DNA of 64,000 bases from Diplosphaera chodatii (taxonomy: Eukaryota > Chlorophyta > Trebouxiophyceae > Prasiolales > Stichococcaceae): NCBI GenBank assembly GCA_032358165.1, contig JAALGY010000057.1:2046001-2110000 (forward strand), read 5' to 3'. The notes beneath the pieces were generated by a model. That model worked only from the letters and a program-made list of their open reading frames with translations. It was not told the origin of the DNA and ran no database searches. Shown here one piece after another: positions 58,228 to 64,000 of the stretch (positions are counted from its first letter, which is position 1; each line of letters begins with the position of its first letter). A program made the translations under genes and the position numbers.

Positions 58228-60188
58228 ATGCATCCTGGTGCAAGGGCCGGTCACACCTCGACAGCTCAGACAGCACTCCCCGTGCACCTCTGGAACTGCC
58301 ATTCAGCGCGAGAACTGCAGAGGGCCACGTCCACCAACTTCAGGCAGCAGGCCTTGCCGCCCCAGGACCGGCGCCGACAGCGACATGCAGCAACACAAGT
58401 CCAGTCCTTCACGGCCGGCAGCGCCGTTGTTGCAGACGCTGGTGCCCCCGTTCACAACCCGAACGAACCGCAGGTACGGACGTAATGGTGCAAAGCGTGT
58501 GCATGCCTCGTGATGGGCGTATCATGTGACTGCAGGCGTCAAGGCTGCGCCTGACAGAAACCGCTGTCAATGTTGCAGTTCAGCGCTGAGTTCAGGCGAG
58601 CATGCGATGCGCAGCTGCGACAGCTGCAGACAGCACTGAAGGGCTGCGCAGGCACGACGCAGCCCATCAGCAACTTCAGTGTGTTTGTGCGGGTGCCCTC
58701 CAGCCTTGATGCTGGTGAGCTGTGCCTGCAGCGGGTGGCTTTCCGCGCAGGCGATGACGATGCAGCAGGTGACTCCCGGATTGTGCTGTGTATGTGCTTT
58801 GTGCGTCTGGCGCCTGTGCATCAGATGCCAGATGCCATAGTCCGATCGTTGAGGCAGCTGTCATCCTGGATTGCTTCCTGCTGGCTGCAGGTGCTGTTGC
58901 CTCTGATGACAGCATGCCTCAGGTGCAGCTGAACCACATAGACCCAGACGGTGCCGGAGGTGCCGACATCCAGCATGTCATCGAGACATGGCTGAAGCAG
59001 CAGGCCCGCTTTCGTCTGCCCGGCGACAGAGAAACCGTGATCTACCCGCTGACCTTTGCGCACCAGACGCCCGTGTCCAGCGCGCTGCACAGCGATGCGA
59101 CTGCAGGCGGCGTGCACAGTGGCAGCCAACAGACAGAGGCGCATGCCGGCAGGTGGGTGCAAGGCCTTTGCAGCAGCATGCAACGCAAGAAGTATCATGC
59201 TGCAGGTTTGTTGCCTGCTTCGTTGTGGTCAACATTCAGTTGTGCTACATATATCGATAGGGACGGCACGCTCCTGGGGCTGCTGGTTGCGGAGGCACCA
59301 GAGCCGCAGCTCAGCGCCCCCATCCAGGATGCGCCGCCAGCCATCGACCCCAGCACCGTCGACTACCGCTTTGTGCAGCTGTCAGGTGCACCCGCCTTGG
59401 TGTAGGTGCGGTGTGCTTGGGTCTCTGTCTGGCATGTGGCGAGGAAAGCACAGCTCTCTGGTCACTGTGTTGCTGACAGTGTTGCTGATAGGCCATGTCC
59501 TCCCTGTTGCAGCTGTTCTGCTGGAGCAGGCATGCGAGATGCTGACGTTGACATGCGCGCTGGAGCTGCGAGCGGCGCTGGAACGAGCTACGCTGCTCAC
59601 GAGCCAGCAAAATGCCCGCAGCCTTGTGGAGCAGGTGCGACACATTCAGACACGTTGGCAACCCTGCACTACACCTCGGGCAATACAGATATGGTGCTGT
59701 CAGTTTTGCAACATGCTATGCCTGCAGTTGTTGATTGCCGTCAGGAATCTCGACAACCCCAGGATTCGCAATCACAATCAAAACCTAGGCAGCACAGCTT
59801 GTAAAGGTCCACATGAGCTGCTCAAGTCGGGTGTGTGAGATGCACATGAATGTCACAGGCACGAAAGCCACTGTCCGCGCTGCGCACGTTTGGCGCAATG
59901 CTGCAACTGCGCGTGGCCAGGAGCGACCCATCCTCTGACATGGCGTCGGGCGTCGTTGTCCAGGTGACTGCGGAGTCGCATAGCGGCTGTCCGTTCATAG
60001 ACTGCAAGCGTGTTGCACGTGATGCGCAACCACAGCAAATGCCTCCAGCCAGATGTGACATGTCGATTGAATCGCAGGGCGATCAGCTGTACTCGGTCCT
60101 GCAGCAGCTGCAGCACGCGCTGCACCCCAGCATCAGCAACGGGCAGCAGCTCATCCGTGGCACCAAGCGGTCGTCACGTGATCAGTAG
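58228..60188 (+). CDS. Unrecognised multi-exon protein
   Basis: Exons join in phase: 58228-58470 (MHPGARAGHTSTAQTALPVH...), then from 58578 FSAEFRRACDAQLRQLQTAL and NFSVFVRVPSSLDAG, then from about 58892 GAVASDDSMPQVQLNHIDPD and HVIETWLKQQARFRLPGDRE, then DGTLLGLLVAEAPEPQLSAP with STVDYRFVQLS, then LLEQACEMLTLTCALELRAA, and a last exon with LSALRTFGAMLQLRVARSDP ending KRSSRDQ. The mix of short helices and beta strands suggests a soluble subunit of a complex. I considered Mediator and Fanconi subunits but could match neither. No targeting signal is evident. Confidence 0.5.
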
Positions 60189-60481
60189 TGCAGCACAGCG
60201 TCATGTCAATGGTTTCTGAACCTCATGATGCAATAGAGGGATACCACGTAGACTTGGTTTTGCATACGGTTACAGTGTAGGACAGTCAACCTCTTCTTTG
60301 CACTTTATACTGGGGTAGACTCCAGATGGTCGACCGTGCTGTCAAGCAACTCTTTTTTTCAACCCGTGCGGCAAACGAATGGTACACAATGGCAACATGA
60401 TTCTCAGCTCGACACGAAGGCATTGCTTGGCAGCACAATCGTTGCGTTTGCCTTCGTGTTGCGCATGTGCATTGCTGCTGA

Positions 60482-63400
60482 TCATCTGCGAGCATCCGCA
60501 CTGCTGCTCATGAGCTCCCCATTCTGCAGCTGCTGCTGGTCCACAGGCCGGAAAGCATTCCCCGCCATGCCATCCCTGTAAGGTACAGTGGCATGTTACA
60601 CTTCCAGGCTGCAAAAAGGCTGGCAGCGGGAACAGGCAACCAACTGCCCAGCATTGGATATGTGGCATGATTATGTTGGGACGCAGGCAACCACTCATAC
60701 AAAATGGCAAATCGACATCGTGGCTGCCATCCGCACCTTGCAGTCAGCATATCGGAGTCCTCGTCATCGCTCATGCTGCCCAGCAGCTCTCTGCCACCGG
60801 CGCCTCTACGGCCGCGGGCAGAATGCCGGCTGCTCTGCTGCTGCCGCCGCCGTTGCTGACGCGTCTGCCGCTGCTGCTGCTGTGCTGTCGCACTGCTCGA
60901 CTGATAGGGCGTCCCTTGAGACTCTGCCGCCTGCAGTGCCTGCTCCAGCTGACCGGACGCCTGAAGCAGCACACAGTGGTACATGATCAGGCTCTTCCTC
61001 CTGTGCTGGCAATTTAGCATTCGGCGGACGCACACAATCAGCAGACCCTAGCATGGCTGTTCTGTCCCACTTAGACTTCTTATATGAGTACGACTGCTGC
61101 AGCACCTGGGCAGCAGCGTTGGCAGCGGCTTCGGCACGGCGAAGCGCATTGTACACACTCTCCGCGGCAGACCGCCTGTCCTTCAGGCTCTCGAGCAGCT
61201 CCACATCTTGATCTGGAAAGCACTAGTCTGTCATCATCACGTACAGATCAGCACAGCATTGCGCACCAGCGCAACGCCACTACTCAGCGGCTGCGCGGCA
61301 AGTCACCTGACAGGCTCCACTGCTGCGTGACAGGCGGACACGGTGGCCCTCAACTGAGAGGCCTGTGCAACGCGGTGACATCAGTAGCAAAGGCACACCA
61401 GTGAGGGACGACAAGCCAGGCAGCCGCTGCTGCCCGCTGCCACGAGCCTTGCGTGCATCAGCAGGCTGCTCCGGCTCAGTGCTGCTGTGCAGGCTTTCGC
61501 CGCTGTTGCTCGCTCCGCACTGGATATCTGCCGTCATCTTGCTGGCCTCGTCAGCCATGCGCTCCGCCGCCTCAGCCGCCTTGTTGATGGCTTGCGCTTC
61601 TGTTGGGTCTCCAGTCCTCAACCGTCAGTACAACCTCAACAAAATAGCTCTGTCTTGGCTGACTTGCAAAGTAGGGCAAAGTCAAAACAGGGCCACTGCA
61701 CACGACAGTGGCCAGCACATGTGGGCCATTCCGGATGCAATGTCACCTTGACGAGCAGCAATCATAGACTGCTTAGTGTCGTCTGTGGCTGAATGATCAG
61801 CAGCCCCTGCACCCGCCAGGCTGCCAGCACTGCTCAGGGCTGCCCGCATGCCCTCCTGCTCGTCGTGCTGCAGGCTGCGGGGCTGCCCCACTGCCACCGC
61901 AGCTGCCTCTGCCGTGAGCGCCTGCGCCTGGGCGCTGCGCTGTCGCCATGCAGCAATCCACGCCCGCGCCTTCTGCTCGTTTGCAGCAAACACTGCGCCT
62001 TTGGCCAACATTACTCCTGTTGCAACCTGTCCAGCCTCATGCAAGGCGGACTGACAGCACTGCAAGGCTCAGTGCAGCACTTGCAGGTCCCACTGACTAG
62101 GTTGACGTGCTGGGTGCAGACTCATTTACCTGGTTATCGGGTAATGTAGAGGCCGGCAGCTGCGCTGGTGTCTTTGCCTTGACGGCATCCAGGCGTCGCG
62201 ACATCCAGGACAGACGCTTGCGCCAGTCGTCCATCGTCGGATTGAGCGCCTGCAGGCCGGTGCGTGACTGTATGCGCCAGCAATCACTGGCCAAGGCCAT
62301 GCTTGCGGCCTGGTAATAACGGAGGCTCTTGCTCGCAAGTAGCACTGACAAGCAGGTTTCAGCAGGCTATCTTAGGCCATAACGGTCACAAGGGCGTACC
62401 GCGGTCAGCTGTGACATGTCGTTCACGACCTTGCGCAGGCTGTTACCCGTGGACTGCTGCACTGTCTCCAGGGGTCGTGTCAGGCCCCCAGTGGTCAGCC
62501 CCCCCAGCGTGTTGACCGAGCGGCCCAGCGCAGTGAACTCGCGGCTGGCGGCTGCAACCTCCGGCATGGTCAGATCAACCTCTGCCTGTAGGACATACAA
62601 GAATAGGAGTCTGCCAACATGGCGCCTACAAACGACGCTGCTGATGGAAACCGACGAATGTGACTTCAAATCTTTCGTCCCGAATGCTCCGACCTGAAAC
62701 TTGAGGGCGGCGCGGTCCCACTCCAGGGCTGCCTCCTCGAGCTCTTTCGCAGCTCGCTCTGTGGCGAGAGACGCCCTCGCAAGGCTCTGCATGGTCACAC
62801 CATGCCATCTGCACTTGACTTCCACTGACTTGTGACCATGAACCGGTGCATGAACCATCATCAGCAGCATCAACTGTTGATCCATGGTGGGCAGGATGTG
62901 GTGCTACAGGACCCACCCGCAGCACCGGCCGGATTGCAAGGCTGACGGCTGTGATCGTTGCACAAATGCTCATGATGGTGGTGCAGACCTGCATGCGATC
63001 GGATGCTGTTATGTGCCTGATGCAGTGAGGAGGTGGACTGTGCATATGCACACAGGCTTGTAGCGTACGCAATCAAACGTCGCACCAGAAGCAGCGCTGC
63101 CCAGCCTGCACCAAGGAACGTGGCTTGGGGCGCGCCACGCACGTTGTAAGCCTGCTGCGGCGGCGCAGGGTCCACGCCTAGATAAGCCTGCTGCTGTGCC
63201 TGAGGTGCTGCCGTAACAAAATCAGCCGCCTCAGCCGCATGGCTGCCACCACTGCTGCTGCGCCCCCAAAACGCCAGGGCTCTGCACAGAAGCACACAGT
63301 ACAGGATTTGACACTGCTGCGAGCATTGTCAACGTGCCATCCCGATTGATTATGCCTGCAAGCTAGAGGTTCATGACGTGCCATTCCACCTGCAGCTGCG

Positions 63401-63568
63401 GCGGGGGTGCCGAGGTGGTGATAGCATCACGTTTGATGTTTGCTTGGAGTCACGGCCTGTATTGCTGGCTGAGACCACTCCTTTCAGCCGTGCATGACGT
63501 TTGCCTGATGGTGGCCGAGGCCACAGCGGATTGGCAAACATGCATGCATGCGGCGTCATACTGAGCAT
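60482..63568 (-). CDS. Membrane coiled-coil protein with plastid-like leader, unknown
   Basis: The ATG at 63568 opens an Arg/Ser-rich leader (MLSMTPHACMFANPLWPRPP...), which splices in phase 2 to RALAFWGRSSSGGSHAAEAA. A hydrophobic segment follows (FLGAGWAALLLVRRLIAYA). Then come helical exons: AAKELEEAALEWDRAALKFQ, EVDLTMPEVAAASREFTALG with SVNTLGGLTTGGLTRPLETV, MDDWRKRLSWMSRRLDAVKA, ARAWIAAWRQRSAQAQALTA, LLESLKDRRSAAESVYNALR, a Gln/Arg-rich exon and a last exon ending SSSADARR before TGA at 60484-60482. The layout is one membrane anchor and a long coiled coil, as in scaffold or tether proteins of thylakoid or envelope. I know no function. Exon borders are reasonably sure at both ends, less so in the middle. 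Confidence 0.6.
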
Positions 63569-63901
63569 GGGTCACAATCAAAAGGCAAGCGGCATGTGTT
63601 TCATCATCACGACAAGCTGCTGTCGCCAGCAATCTGTCTTCGGTCCTCTGCTGTGATGCAGATCCTGTCAAAACAGCACACTATCGGAGGCCGGACTCTG
63701 GCAGGTGCAGGTGTCAAATCGCAGTGAGCCAGCCAAGATTGTGGCTGCTGCAACCAAGTGATCGCGATGCAGCAGCAAGTAGTGCAACACATACGGTGCA
63801 ATCTGGGTTGAATAGCCTTCGGAGCACTGCTCGGCAAGTCATCACAGATAGACTCGGCAGCCTTAGTCATCCTCCATGTTGAGGACTGTCGAAGATCGGC
63901 C
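63569..63901. other. Spacer at right end
   Basis: About 330 bases upstream of the coiled-coil gene; only short frames. Likely its promoter and the 3' UTR of the gene that leaves the window. Confidence 0.45.
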
Positions 63902-64000
63902 TCAGCTCGCCAGCACTTCTGGAGTGTCGCCCACAACACTCTGCACAAGATCCGTCATGACTGCAAGCAGATTGCAGCGAATGCCCTCACGCCGTGCAAT
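63902..64000 (-). CDS. Possible last exon of a gene leaving the window
   Basis: Read from the right edge on the minus strand, a frame is open to TGA at 63904-63902 and ends NLLAVMTDLVQSVVGDTPEV followed by LAS. The peptide is amphipathic and lacks low complexity, as in a real C-terminus. Without sequence to the right I cannot confirm it or name the gene. Confidence 0.35.
   Translation of the reverse strand: MARREGIRCNLLAVMTDLVQSVVGDTPEVLAS

Overview
The window is nuclear DNA from a green alga, most likely a trebouxiophyte-type chlorophyte. Three things point that way. First, genes are cut by many short introns, mostly about 80-200 bp, that end almost always in TGCAG. Second, the encoded proteins are plant-lineage types: a B-type CDK with a PSTALRE helix, a plant-style PRMT5, a GARP/LUX-type Myb, a DUF760 'UV-B-induced' chloroplast protein, chloroplast Era, and a pKIWI502-type reductase. 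Third, several N-termini look like chloroplast or mitochondrial transit peptides. I saw no transposon, tRNA, rRNA, CRISPR or prokaryotic operon. Exon models were built by hand from reading frames, GT/GC-AG sites and remembered family motifs, and nothing was aligned by computer.

Layout. 1-8 kb: DUF760 plastid protein (+), Mediator MED21 (-), Hsp90 co-chaperone p23 with a Gly-Gly-Met exon (+), and an ankyrin/STI1-like tail-anchored protein (+). 8-17 kb: plastid GTPase Era (-), TMEM50/UPF0220 membrane protein (+), SRP72 (-). 18-26 kb: Mini-ribonuclease III with an in-frame TGA (-), a pseudokinase-like gene (+), and CDKB (-). 27-35 kb: a predicted plastid two-TM protein (+), a Myb/SANT-like protein (+), and Mn-superoxide dismutase (-) head-to-head with a pKIWI502-type FAD/NAD(P)H reductase (+). 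35-43 kb: PRMT5 (-) head-to-head with a GARP/LUX-like factor (+), then DDRGK1/UFBP1 (-). 44-52 kb: ribosomal protein uL1/RPL10A (-) head-to-head with Sec61 gamma (+), an Arg/Asp-rich protein (-), and gamma-glutamyltransferase (+). 52-64 kb: an EamA/DMT transporter (-), a fatty-acid-desaturase-fold protein (+), an unrecognised protein (+), a membrane coiled-coil protein with a plastid-like leader (-), and a possible last exon of a gene that leaves the window (-).

The genes do not form one pathway. Several neighbours serve the ER and secretory route (SRP72, Sec61 gamma, DDRGK1, TMEM50, the tail-anchored ankyrin protein) and others serve redox balance (MnSOD, the FAD reductase, gamma-glutamyltransferase). 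I treat both as loose groupings that may be chance. Short intergenic spacers (240-320 bp) between divergent genes suggest shared promoters. The most unusual observations are an in-frame TGA next to a perfect splice donor in the Mini-RNase III, GC-AG introns fixed by conserved protein in Era, CDKB and MnSOD, a tandemly duplicated 3' splice site in CDKB, a CDKB start codon that appears to be split by an intron, and a kinase-like protein that has lost its catalytic aspartate. I did not find a clearly new biological system.
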